From JALHST01 sp963798435 (lineage in GTDB: Bacteria > Bacteroidota > Bacteroidia > Flavobacteriales > Flavobacteriaceae), in NCBI GenBank assembly GCA_963798435.1, contig CAWCTF010000001.1, positions 372,001 through 436,000 on the forward strand: DNA of 64,000 nt, written 5' to 3'. A program made the translations under genes and the position numbers. The notes under the pieces are model-generated. The model made no database searches. It saw nothing but the letters and a program-made list of their open reading frames with translations, and was not told the origin of the DNA. This document shows positions 55,347 to 64,000 of the stretch, piece by piece; the first letter of the stretch is position 1; every line of letters starts with the position of its first letter.

Positions 55347-57089
55347 TTAATATCCAGGATTTTGAATATACAATCCACCTGTAAAATCAATTTCACGTTG
55401 TGGTATTGGGTAGTATTCATCCCTACCTGCCGTAAATTGTGCGTTGGCCAGAAAATCTCTTTTTGTTTTTTCCTCGGCCAAATAGGCATTTAAAGTTTCC
55501 GCAGCAATACCCCATCGGACGAGATCATACCATCTTTGACCTTCCATGGCAAATTCCAACCTTCTTTCGAACATCAGGGCCTTCCATGCAAATTCTTTGG
55601 TTGGGAACGAATCATACGTCCCAATATTGTAGATATCCGAAGCACCGGCATTCAATGGCCTTTGGGTACTTGCAATAGCACGATTCCTAATTTGATTGAT
55701 AATCGGCAAGGCTTCATCCCATCGATCCAATTGAATCAAGGCTTCGGCTTTCCAGAGAAGAACATCGGCATATCGAATAAAATCCACATTCTTTGAAGTG
55801 CCTACAAACGGTCCCTCTTTTACATAGCAAGAACAATCCGGGGCTTGTTGTTCTTTCATATTACCAAAATAGCCATAAACTCCAGGATCCCTTGCCCAAC
55901 TAAAATTATAGACCATGTCCCCAGTATCGTTTACTGTATTTCTATACTTAAAGGGTCTTCCTGGTATTCCCACAGTATGGTCAAGCCTTGGATCAACACT
56001 CAATCCACTATCCGGGGGTGTAGTACCATTGGCATCAACATTTGTAAAAATATCGGCATCATTGAAAGAATCCATTAAAGGAAGACCATTTGAATCGGTT
56101 TTAAATGCGTTCACCATATTTTGGCTGGCTAAATGGAATCCACAACAACCATATAATCCAGTTCCATGCGGGGAATTTAATCCTGTCACAAAACTTACCC
56201 TTCCAACGGTAGTACCGTCATTGATGGAAAACTGAGCTGCCCAAATTGATTCCGGCCCGTTGTCAAAGCCATCCAAGAAATTTTCCCCAAAATCCGGTTG
56301 TAGACTACCAGTTACCTCATCAGCATAGTCAATTACTTCTTGTAAACGAGCCATATTGATATTGGTTACCTGGTGTTGATCATTTTGCTCATAGGCTTGA
56401 TATAAACGTAATTTAGCCAAATAGGCCGCAGCAGCATTTCTGTCCGCCCTACCCACTTGCTCCTGTGATTGAGGTAGGTTATTGTAGGCAAAAAGAAAAT
56501 CTTCCGCGATAGTATTCCATAATACGTCGTTATCCACATCATTGGAAGTCTGTCCAATTTCTTCTTGGGTCATATCCTCGGTGATGTACGGAATTTTCTT
56601 AAAGATCAACTTTAACATAAAGTGCGAATGAGCCCTTAAAAAACGTAATTCCGCTTGTCTGGTTGTTTTGAGGGCATATTCACCATCCGGGATATCATTA
56701 ATAACGGATAGTGCAAAGTTTGCCCTTGATATCGCTTTATAAAAATCGGTCCAAGTTCTTGGGGCCATGAAATCTCCCATATCAGCTATGGTAAGATTAT
56801 ATTGTTCGTACCTGTCTATCTCACCAACATCTCCGCGGCCGCCGCCGCCTTTATAAGCATCATCTGATCGTACACTTCCATACACCCATTGGTGTGTCAA
56901 AGGCCCGATCATTTCATCATTTGCAATACCGGCATATGCGGCAATTACCAAAGATTCTGCATTCTCGGCCGTTGCCACGTTTTCACTGGACAAAACACCT
57001 TCAGGTTCGTATTCTAAATAGTTGTCAGAACAAGCAGTGAACACGAAGGCTGTGTACATCACTGTGGCTATTATTTTAGTATATTTCAT
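55347..57089 (-). CDS. SusD/RagB family glycan-binding lipoprotein
   Basis: A 580-residue outer-membrane lipoprotein, Cys20 in FTACSDNY. The start is ATG 57089. TPR-like helices of SusD are seen in the N-terminal half (LVIAAYAGIANDEM and ISRANFALSVI), and the C-terminus has EFAWKALMFERRLEFAMEG and RWYDLVRWG, a strong SusD signature. It forms the lid on the SusC barrel and binds oligosaccharide, here presumably fructan. Coupled to susC (16 base gap). Confidence 0.95.
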   Translation of the reverse strand: MKYTKIIATVMYTAFVFTACSDNYLEYEPEGVLSSENVATAENAESLVIAAYAGIANDEMIGPLTHQWVYGSVRSDDAYKGGGGRGDVGEIDRYEQYNLTIADMGDFMAPRTWTDFYKAISRANFALSVINDIPDGEYALKTTRQAELRFLRAHSHFMLKLIFKKIPYITEDMTQEEIGQTSNDVDNDVLWNTIAEDFLFAYNNLPQSQEQVGRADRNAAAAYLAKLRLYQAYEQNDQHQVTNINMARLQEVIDYADEVTGSLQPDFGENFLDGFDNGPESIWAAQFSINDGTTVGRVSFVTGLNSPHGTGLYGCCGFHLASQNMVNAFKTDSNGLPLMDSFNDADIFTNVDANGTTPPDSGLSVDPRLDHTVGIPGRPFKYRNTVNDTGDMVYNFSWARDPGVYGYFGNMKEQQAPDCSCYVKEGPFVGTSKNVDFIRYADVLLWKAEALIQLDRWDEALPIINQIRNRAIASTQRPLNAGASDIYNIGTYDSFPTKEFAWKALMFERRLEFAMEGQRWYDLVRWGIAAETLNAYLAEEKTKRDFLANAQFTAGRDEYYPIPQREIDFTGGLYIQNPGY

Positions 57090-57105
57090 GATTATCAATT
57101 TTTTA

Positions 57106-60100
57106 TTAAAAGTTAATGTTCAAACCTACTGAATATACTGTAGGTACGGGAATTCTATTTACATCTATTCTCTCTGGGTCTGAACCTATATAACCCTTAG
57201 GGGTAAACCAAAATAAATTTTCCCCCTGTAGATATATTCGAAGTCCTGTCATTCCTGCCATCCTGCTTATGACATCCTTTGGCAAGGAATATCCAATCTG
57301 CATATTTCTAATCTTAAAGTAGGAGTTGTTCCTAAAGATATAATCGGAAGTATCTGTGAAGTTATTTACTAAGGACAGGGAAGGAATTGAAGAACTCGTA
57401 TTTTGTGGTGTCCAAGCGTTCAACACTCCAAGGCCAGCATTATCTCTACCTTGGACGAAATTATTCCAGAATATATAGGAATCAACACCTATACGTCCTG
57501 CAACACCTGAACCAAAAACCGAAAAATCTAAATTTTTGTATCCTACATCCAATCTTATCCCATATTCCAAATCGGGCAGGGTATTTCCAATAAAATCACG
57601 GTCATTACTATCAATTACACCATTATTGTCAGTATCTACGATTTTAATACCGCCTGGTCGGGCATTACCTGTTTGTACGCCTCCTGTTGGATGGGAATCA
57701 ACATCTGCCTGACTTTGAAAAAGTCCGTCTGTTCGGTATCCAAATATTGCTGTTTGTGATTGCCCTAAAATAGAATTCTGTGCAGTTCCTGGAAAGGCAG
57801 CCCTAACCTCTTCAGGAAGAAAAGTGATTTCATCCTTAAAGGCACCAAAGTTGGTGGAAATACCAAGAGATAGGCCGTTATCCCAAACATTGGAGTAACC
57901 GACGTTCAATTCCCAACCTTTAGCGGCCGTGGCCGCACCGTTTAATACCCTCTGTTGCCCCTCACCGATTACCGATGCAATAGGCGGAGTGGTCAAGATA
58001 TCTGTTGTTTCCCTAGTAAAATAATCAAATGAACCATTTATTTTATTGTTTAAAAACCCAAAATCAATACCATAGTTCCATTCTTTGGTTGTTTCCCATT
58101 TCAAATTTGGGTTTGGTGCCTGTGTAGAAACAAATCCTGAAGGTAACGTACCTGTGTTGTTACCATTAATATCATACGCTGTACCTACATTATAGTATAT
58201 TTCAAAAAATCCTCCCGTCAATTGAGCTTGATTCTGACCGTAACGTGATTCATACAAACCATATCTAGCTGTATTACCAATTTCCTGGTTTCCTACTTCT
58301 CCATAACCTGCCCTAAGTTTTAAATTGGAAATTAAGTCGTTGTCCTTTAAAAATTCTTCCTGACTAACCCTCCAACCCACTGTTGCGGCCGGGAAAACAC
58401 CGTACCTGTTATTTGCCCCAAATCTTGAAGAACCATCTCTACGAATGGTAAAAGAGGCCAAGTATTTATCATCGTACGAATAATTCAATTTTCCAAATTG
58501 AGATACCAAGCTATATTGGGTAGATATACCGTTATTGGTTCGCGCCCCCGTAGCTGCAGAAAGCACAAAATAAGATTCTTGTTCTACAGCAAAATCATCA
58601 GCTTGTGCAAAAATTGTATCAAAATCTTCCCGAATAGACTCAATACCTAAAAGTACTCCAAATCTGTTCTTTCCGATCTCCAAATTATAATTCAACGTGT
58701 TGGAAAAGGTTAACGTCTTTAATTTGTTAGTATCAAAGATTAGTCTATTATTACTTCTTGTTACAAAACCGTTAAAAACTTTTGGCTCGATATTCTTCTT
58801 TTTGAAATCACTAAAATCTATTCCTAAACTGGAACGGAACTTCAGATTATCCAAAATAGTTAATTCAGCGAAAACATTTCCGAAGAAGTTATTTTTGGTT
58901 GCATTATCCCATCTATTCAAGTATTGCATTAATAATGGGTTGTTCCTATCTGAATACCCTGCCCCCAAAGGCCCAGCAAATTCGCCATTCGCATCATAGA
59001 CAGGAATGGACGGTGCCAAGGTAATAGACAGACCTGTAGTGGGCGCACCACCAACATCACTAGCAACCAATGTTTCATTTGAAGTTGAAATTTGCGTATT
59101 CACACCAAATTTCAATCTGTCATTAAAAAGATTTGTGGTACCGTTGATTTTTGCAGTATATCTGTCGTAACCAGTATACTTTAGCATCCCGGTATTCTTA
59201 AGATATCCAAGGTTTACCAATAAGGAAGACTTTTCGGAACTGGCGGAAACAGTAACTTCATTATTGAATACATACCCTGTTTCATATACCTCATCTTGCC
59301 AATTTGTATTTCCCGCAGGTACATCCGGATTACCACCTACAAAAGGCTGCACGGCCACACTATTAAGAACAGGATTGTTAAAATCATTGTTCCAATCAAA
59401 ATTGTAAATCTCACCGTAGCCAGCATTCGGATCAGCGCCATCATTTACGGATGCCCTCCATAAAGCTTCTCCACGCTGCTGTGAATTCAACATATCATAA
59501 CGTTGTTTTCTCTCAGATTGAACCGATAGGTTTGAATTGATACTTACCGTAAGACGATCACCTTTAATTCCACTTTTTGTACTGACTACGATAACGCCAT
59601 TCGCTGCTCTTGATCCATAAATAGATGAAGCGGAAGCATCTTTCAAAACTTGAATGGATTCTATAGTTGCTGGGTTCAAACTTGCAAATACTTCTTGTCT
59701 TTTAGTGGGTACACCATCAATAATATAGAGTGGATCATTATTACCTAAGGTGGTGAGGCCCCTAATTAATATTCTACTGTTAAGCCCCGTAGGATCACCG
59801 GATTTTTCTATAAAAAGTCCTCCTACCCTTCCTTGCAAAGCCTGCATGGCATTTCCGGAACTTAAACTTTGACCTTCAATCGGGGCAATATCTACCACTG
59901 TAACCGCTCCGGTCAAATCAACCTTGCGTTCCGTAGAGTACCCCGTCAAAACTACCTCATCCAATTGCTGTGCGTCTACTTGCAATGCAACATTTATTTT
60001 TGACTGGCCGTTCACGGGAACCTCTATCGTGGTAAATCCAATATAGCTAAAGACTAGGGTAGCATCAGCAGCCACATTGTTCAACTCATAGTTACCATCG

Positions 60101-60261
60101 AAATCCGTAGTTGTACCAGTAGTAGTACCCTTAATAATAACCGAGGTGCCTGGTAACGGCAAACCATCCTCTGAGGAGGTAACCATACCTGTTATTTGTC
60201 CTTGGGCCAAAAGACCTAGCGGAACAATAATCAATAATAATAGCAAGAGTTTTAATTTCAT
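57106..60261 (-). CDS. SusC/RagA TonB-dependent outer-membrane transporter
   Basis: A 1051-residue transporter: signal peptide (1-20), a carboxypeptidase-like domain (about 22-105, with GLPLPGTSVIIKGTTTGT), a plug domain with RGLTTLGNNDPLYIIDGVP and the SASSIYGSRAANGVIVVSTK signature, and a large barrel ending in VYSVGLNINF. Imports oligosaccharides with SusD at the cost of TonB energy. Six bases after the GH32 gene. Confidence 0.97.
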   Translation of the reverse strand: MKLKLLLLLLIIVPLGLLAQGQITGMVTSSEDGLPLPGTSVIIKGTTTGTTTDFDGNYELNNVAADATLVFSYIGFTTIEVPVNGQSKINVALQVDAQQLDEVVLTGYSTERKVDLTGAVTVVDIAPIEGQSLSSGNAMQALQGRVGGLFIEKSGDPTGLNSRILIRGLTTLGNNDPLYIIDGVPTKRQEVFASLNPATIESIQVLKDASASSIYGSRAANGVIVVSTKSGIKGDRLTVSINSNLSVQSERKQRYDMLNSQQRGEALWRASVNDGADPNAGYGEIYNFDWNNDFNNPVLNSVAVQPFVGGNPDVPAGNTNWQDEVYETGYVFNNEVTVSASSEKSSLLVNLGYLKNTGMLKYTGYDRYTAKINGTTNLFNDRLKFGVNTQISTSNETLVASDVGGAPTTGLSITLAPSIPVYDANGEFAGPLGAGYSDRNNPLLMQYLNRWDNATKNNFFGNVFAELTILDNLKFRSSLGIDFSDFKKKNIEPKVFNGFVTRSNNRLIFDTNKLKTLTFSNTLNYNLEIGKNRFGVLLGIESIREDFDTIFAQADDFAVEQESYFVLSAATGARTNNGISTQYSLVSQFGKLNYSYDDKYLASFTIRRDGSSRFGANNRYGVFPAATVGWRVSQEEFLKDNDLISNLKLRAGYGEVGNQEIGNTARYGLYESRYGQNQAQLTGGFFEIYYNVGTAYDINGNNTGTLPSGFVSTQAPNPNLKWETTKEWNYGIDFGFLNNKINGSFDYFTRETTDILTTPPIASVIGEGQQRVLNGAATAAKGWELNVGYSNVWDNGLSLGISTNFGAFKDEITFLPEEVRAAFPGTAQNSILGQSQTAIFGYRTDGLFQSQADVDSHPTGGVQTGNARPGGIKIVDTDNNGVIDSNDRDFIGNTLPDLEYGIRLDVGYKNLDFSVFGSGVAGRIGVDSYIFWNNFVQGRDNAGLGVLNAWTPQNTSSSIPSLSLVNNFTDTSDYIFRNNSYFKIRNMQIGYSLPKDVISRMAGMTGLRIYLQGENLFWFTPKGYIGSDPERIDVNRIPVPTVYSVGLNINF

Positions 60262-60267
60262 AATTGT

Positions 60268-61914
60268 CTAGTTTAAGTTAAATTTAAGTTGATGTATTTC
60301 TATGTATTCGAGTTTGGATTCTTCAGATGGAGCCTCAAAATAGAGACTATCGAATGGGGCTTTCGGAAAGAATATTTCTGTCATTACGGTTTGACCGTTA
60401 TCAAAAAATAGCTCTATGGAAGTCTTATCCAAGACTATTGTTCCGGACCAATCATCTTCAACAGTGGTCTTTGGCGCAATAGCTATTCTGTCACTAAACT
60501 TGTCTGAAAAATCAGTGATCCCTGCACGATTTCTATCCACAAAGTAGTTTCCGTTTTTGGCATCATAACCAAAACGTAAACTATCTCCTTCACTGTTCGA
60601 AAGTTCAAAAGTGTAAACGCCATCTACTAAATCTTCAACTTTAAAATTAATTTTGGCACGTGTAAAATCGATTGTCTTAGAAGTGGTCAACAAGGTCTTT
60701 CCTTCAAGTAGCACATCTGAATTTTTAAGTTTCTCACTCTTAAATTCATTTAGTTCAGGAACAGGATTCGCAACTAGGCGAAACGTATTTTTACCCTTAA
60801 TTAATTCTAACGTACGTGCTATTGTCATGGCACTGCGCCATTTTTCGGTAGGCACCTCGTTAGCATATAACCAATTGGACATCCATCCCATAAATAACTT
60901 GCCGCCATCTTTGTTTTCAATATTTGAAAAGGTAACGCCCGCATAATCGTCACGGCCATAATCAACCCAAAAACTATGCTCTTTTCCCATCTCCTGCTTG
61001 AATGATTCGTCCACAATAAAATTTGAACCATCAAAATCACCTACAAAATATTGGGTGGCCGAACCTGTATTAGGCCCACCTGGATTTATACTTACCAACA
61101 AAACCCACTTTTTTTCTGAACTGCCAATAACAGGTAATTGAAACAAATCTGGACATTCCCATACCCCATCATGATTACCTATTCCTTCGCCAAAACTTGT
61201 AAGCTTCTCCCATGATTTTAGGTCCTTGGAAATATAGAATTGAATTTCTTGGCCCGCTGCCAAAACCATTGTCCATCTTTTCCTCAGTGCATCCCAACTA
61301 ACTTTTGGGTCCCTAAAATCCCTAGCGCCGGGATTCTTTAAAATGGGATTGTCTCTGTATTTCGTCCAGGTAATACCTTCATCTAATGAATAGGCAATAC
61401 TTTGATTTTCGACGTCTATTTCTCCAGTTTTCTCTTTTTTAGGGTCATGGCTGGTGAAAATTGCAACAATTGGGGTTTTGCCATCTACTCCAAAGCCTGA
61501 GGTATTATCATGGTCTACAACGGCACTACCTGAAAAGATATAACCCAATTCATCTGGAAATAAGGCTATCGGTTGCTCTTTCCAAGTAACCATATCTTTA
61601 CTAATAGCATGCCCCCAATGCATAGGTCCCCAAGTGGTGCCATCAGGATAATGTTGAAAATAGAGATGGTAATATCCGTTGTAAAAGAACATTCCATTTG
61701 GATCATTCATCCATCCTTTTGCTGGTGAGAAATGGAAGATTGGGCGGTACAATTTCTCATTATCGTTCGAAACAACTTCCTTTTCCTGTGGTATCGTTTT
61801 CCCTTCCTTTTTCAGCTCACTTTTACAGGAGAACATCACACTAAAGACCATAAGTACCAGGGCCAAACCCAATACCCTTTTTTTGATATGGAGGCTATAG
61901 TTTCTTTTCATCAT
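60268..61914 (-). CDS. GH32 fructan hydrolase lipoprotein
   Basis: A 548-residue lipoprotein (Cys30). Catalytic motifs of GH32 are intact: WMNDPNG (68-74) with nucleophile Asp71, RDP (201-203) stabilising Asp, and WECPD with acid/base Glu253. A C-terminal beta-sandwich begins at about residue 400. It hydrolyses beta-linked fructose from levan, inulin or sucrose; exo- or endo-action is not decided by sequence. Its position between an MFS porter and susC identifies the locus as a fructan utilisation operon. It overlaps the porter gene by 20 bases. Confidence 0.95.
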   Translation of the reverse strand: MMKRNYSLHIKKRVLGLALVLMVFSVMFSCKSELKKEGKTIPQEKEVVSNDNEKLYRPIFHFSPAKGWMNDPNGMFFYNGYYHLYFQHYPDGTTWGPMHWGHAISKDMVTWKEQPIALFPDELGYIFSGSAVVDHDNTSGFGVDGKTPIVAIFTSHDPKKEKTGEIDVENQSIAYSLDEGITWTKYRDNPILKNPGARDFRDPKVSWDALRKRWTMVLAAGQEIQFYISKDLKSWEKLTSFGEGIGNHDGVWECPDLFQLPVIGSSEKKWVLLVSINPGGPNTGSATQYFVGDFDGSNFIVDESFKQEMGKEHSFWVDYGRDDYAGVTFSNIENKDGGKLFMGWMSNWLYANEVPTEKWRSAMTIARTLELIKGKNTFRLVANPVPELNEFKSEKLKNSDVLLEGKTLLTTSKTIDFTRAKINFKVEDLVDGVYTFELSNSEGDSLRFGYDAKNGNYFVDRNRAGITDFSDKFSDRIAIAPKTTVEDDWSGTIVLDKTSIELFFDNGQTVMTEIFFPKAPFDSLYFEAPSEESKLEYIEIHQLKFNLN

Positions 61915-63235
61915 CTGGCTTTTGTTTAATTAGAATTTTGCTTAGTTCTTCTAGGGATATTCCTTTGGTCTCTGGCATCACGAACGCCACAAAAAATAAC
62001 TGTAGGACCATCATAATGGCAAAGAATGAAAAAACCACCCCTGCTCCTATGGTTGAAAACAATACTGGTATCAAAGAAGGAACTACGGCCGCCAAAATCC
62101 AATGCACGGAACTACCGAACGACTGCCCAGAACCTCGTAAATGATTAGGGAATATTTCGGAAATAAACACCCAGATTACCGTTCCCTGACCAATAGCGTG
62201 TGCTGCAATGAACAAGAATAAAAAAATGGGCATGGCCAGGCCCTCCCAATTCAAGAAGAAGGCACAGGCTACTAATGATAATGATATTATGTAACCAATG
62301 GAACCAGCGTACATCAACTGTTTTCTACCAACTCTATCAATTAGGTAAATTCCTAAAAGTGTGAAAAGCATGTTGGTAACGCCGATACCTATACTGCTTA
62401 GCAGTGCTGAACTCTCTTCAAGGCCAGCCTCAGTCATTATTCTGGGGGCATAATATAGAAATGCATTTATGCCCGATAGTTGGTTGAAGAAAGCGATGCA
62501 AAAAGCCAGCAATAAAGGAAAACGGTATTTTTTAATGAAGATGGTCTCGTGAGGCACAGTATTTTCCATTTCCTCCTTAATATCCAGCATCATTTTTTCT
62601 GGATTTTGATCAGGATTGATTAACCGAAGAACCTGTTGTGCCTCATCATTTCTGAATTTGGTAAGAAGCCATCTCGGGCTCTTAGGAACCGTAAAGGCAA
62701 ATACTGTGTATAAAGCGGCCGGAATCGCTTCTACTCCGACCATCCAACGCCAAGCATTCTCGCCAACGCCATTTAACAAATAATTGGAAAAAAAGGCAAT
62801 CAGGATTCCGAAAACAATATTGAATTGATATAATCCGACCAGCTTACCCCTATCCTTGGCAGGTGCAATTTCGGAGATATATGCGGGCGCAGCAATCGTA
62901 GATGCTCCCACACCAAGACCTCCTATAAATCTAAAAACGGCAAACGTAATTGGATCATTTGCAAATGCAGAGCCTAAAGCAGAGATTGTATAGAGAATTC
63001 CAATCCATATTAAGGTTTTCTTTCGTCCGATTTTATTGGTAGGAATACCACCAAATAGCGCCCCTACAACAGTTCCCCAAAGAGCCATTCCAATTACAAC
63101 GACGCCATGAAATACGTCAGAAGAATCCCAAAGTACCTGAAGTTTTTTATCGGCTCCGGATATGACTACAGTATCAAAGCCAAAAAGAAAACCAGCCAAT
63201 GCAGCAGTAATCGACCAAATCCATATTTTTTTCAT
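61895..63235 (-). CDS. MFS sugar:H+ symporter
   Basis: A 446-residue transporter with 12 helices and the sugar-porter signatures: GRKKTLIWIGILY, RFIGGLGVGASTIAAPAYIS with SEIAPAKDRGKLVG, PKSPRWLLTKF in the central loop, and PETKG at the end. Substrate residues point to a hexose, most likely fructose here. It is in the inner membrane. First gene of the fructan operon; no clear -7 element was found in the 241 bases before it, so activation by the HTCS regulator is likely. Confidence 0.93.
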   Translation of the reverse strand: MKKIWIWSITAALAGFLFGFDTVVISGADKKLQVLWDSSDVFHGVVVIGMALWGTVVGALFGGIPTNKIGRKKTLIWIGILYTISALGSAFANDPITFAVFRFIGGLGVGASTIAAPAYISEIAPAKDRGKLVGLYQFNIVFGILIAFFSNYLLNGVGENAWRWMVGVEAIPAALYTVFAFTVPKSPRWLLTKFRNDEAQQVLRLINPDQNPEKMMLDIKEEMENTVPHETIFIKKYRFPLLLAFCIAFFNQLSGINAFLYYAPRIMTEAGLEESSALLSSIGIGVTNMLFTLLGIYLIDRVGRKQLMYAGSIGYIISLSLVACAFFLNWEGLAMPIFLFLFIAAHAIGQGTVIWVFISEIFPNHLRGSGQSFGSSVHWILAAVVPSLIPVLFSTIGAGVVFSFFAIMMVLQLFFVAFVMPETKGISLEELSKILIKQKPDDEKKL

Positions 63236-63476
63236 AATCGCAATTTTCTAATGTCACGACTAAACTATTCTTAAAAAATATGGTATAATTTTACTTATGT
63301 TGCAATCTGTTATGGTTTTGTTAAGAAATTGATACAAATATTTAATCTATTGATTATCAACTATTTATAATTAATATTTAACATTCGGATAATCTCATGA
63401 ATTATACTGATGTTACCGAAAGTTCTAAATTGATACCACTTATAACAATCCAATGGCTAAATAGAATCGATTAATA

Positions 63477-64000
63477 TCATGACAGAGACTTCCTAAAAGC
63501 GGCAGGAGAAGTTCCATAACTGTTTTTGAAAGCGGTGGAGAAGTAATTGGGAGATGAAAATCCTGTTGCGTACGCTATTTCCGAAATACTGATGGAGGTA
63601 CTTTCAAGCATCGATTTTGCTTTTTCAAGGCGAATGTTGCCAATATAATCACTAACACTAATGCCCATTATGGCCTTTACTTTTCGATATAATTGAACCC
63701 TAGAGATATTGAGATTACCGGCAAGGTTTTCAACGGAGAACCCCGAGTTTTCCAAATTATCCTTTATCAAGGTGTTCAATTTCTGAACAAATTTTTGCTC
63801 TATGTTACCAAAGGAGATTGCATGCTCTATCCTATGAATATTGCTCGTAAAGTAAAAGCGCAACTTTTCTCTATTATAAAGTAATGATTTGATTGATTGA
63901 ATGAGTATAGAATAGCTAAACGGTTTGGTAAGATATAGGTCGGCACCGCATTGTAGCCCCTTTAAATACGACTCTTTATTTCCCAAAGCCGTAAGAATAA
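63477..64000 (-). CDS. Hybrid two-component regulator, C-terminal part
   Basis: The reading frame runs through the right edge, so only about 174 C-terminal residues are seen. ILTALGNKESYLKGLQCGAD and LYLTKPF form the end of a receiver domain with the conserved Lys. After a linker an AraC-type HTH follows: FSVENLAGNLNISRVQLYRK and ISISEIAYATGFSSPNYFST, ending in TSPAAFRKSLS. This is the usual end of an HTCS protein, which in known fructan loci senses fructose or fructan. It lies 241 bases upstream of the porter gene, on the same strand. Confidence 0.85.
   Translation of the reverse strand, partial: ILTALGNKESYLKGLQCGADLYLTKPFSYSILIQSIKSLLYNREKLRFYFTSNIHRIEHAISFGNIEQKFVQKLNTLIKDNLENSGFSVENLAGNLNISRVQLYRKVKAIMGISVSDYIGNIRLEKAKSMLESTSISISEIAYATGFSSPNYFSTAFKNSYGTSPAAFRKSLS

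Overview
The window reads as chromosome from a marine-type member of the Flavobacteriaceae (Bacteroidota). The evidence is gldF and gldG, a PorP/SprF protein beside a type IX secretion substrate with a type B sorting domain, a SusC/SusD pair with a hybrid two-component regulator, and -7 promoter elements of the Bacteroidota form TAnnTTTG. No rRNA or tRNA gene was recognised.

Regions. (1) 1-8.1 kb: a partial DUF7151 lipoprotein, small SRPBCC, DoxX, AraC, VOC and DUF1569 genes, a sodium:solute symporter, and about 1.6 kb of apparently decayed DNA. (2) 8.1-11.7 kb: a PorP/SprF-like gene behind an 840-residue type IX secretion substrate. (3) 12.4-42.5 kb: an accessory-looking region of mostly short genes for enzyme-like or ligand-binding folds (SRPBCC, DinB, VOC, cupin, NTF2/SnoaL, DUF1697, DUF1801, TfoX). 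It also carries a rifampin ADP-ribosyltransferase, an esterase, a penicillin-binding-type serine hydrolase, a BNR-type lipoprotein, a GT39 enzyme, a YihY protein, and a cyclopropane-synthase-like methyltransferase next to a desaturase. Three regulators (ArsR, GlxA/AraC and HxlR types) each sit beside an SRPBCC or NTF2 gene with an inverted repeat in the intervening promoter. Several genes here are broken: DUF6090 by an in-frame TGA, a lipoprotein by a one-base shift, and a GNAT gene by decay. (4) 42.5-51.9 kb: conserved core genes purC, phoH, a SAM hydroxide adenosyltransferase (frameshifted in a T5 run), gldF, gldG, dnaN and mnmE. (5) 51.9-64 kb: N- and C-terminal remnants of one tyrosine-recombinase type on either side of a ridA-GNAT pair, directly after the mnmE stop codon, then a fructan utilisation locus running off the right edge.

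How the genes work together. In the fructan locus a GH32 lipoprotein would cut fructan, SusC/SusD would bind and import oligosaccharides, the MFS porter would bring sugar across the inner membrane, and the PfkB kinase would phosphorylate fructose. The HTCS protein at the right edge is the probable sensor-regulator. The 3' end of mnmE is a known integration site for genomic islands in other bacteria, and the integrase remnants there suggest this locus arrived as, or beside, an island. The main surprises are the four or more disrupted reading frames and the concentration of small regulator/SRPBCC modules. No wholly new defence or mobile system was convincingly identified.
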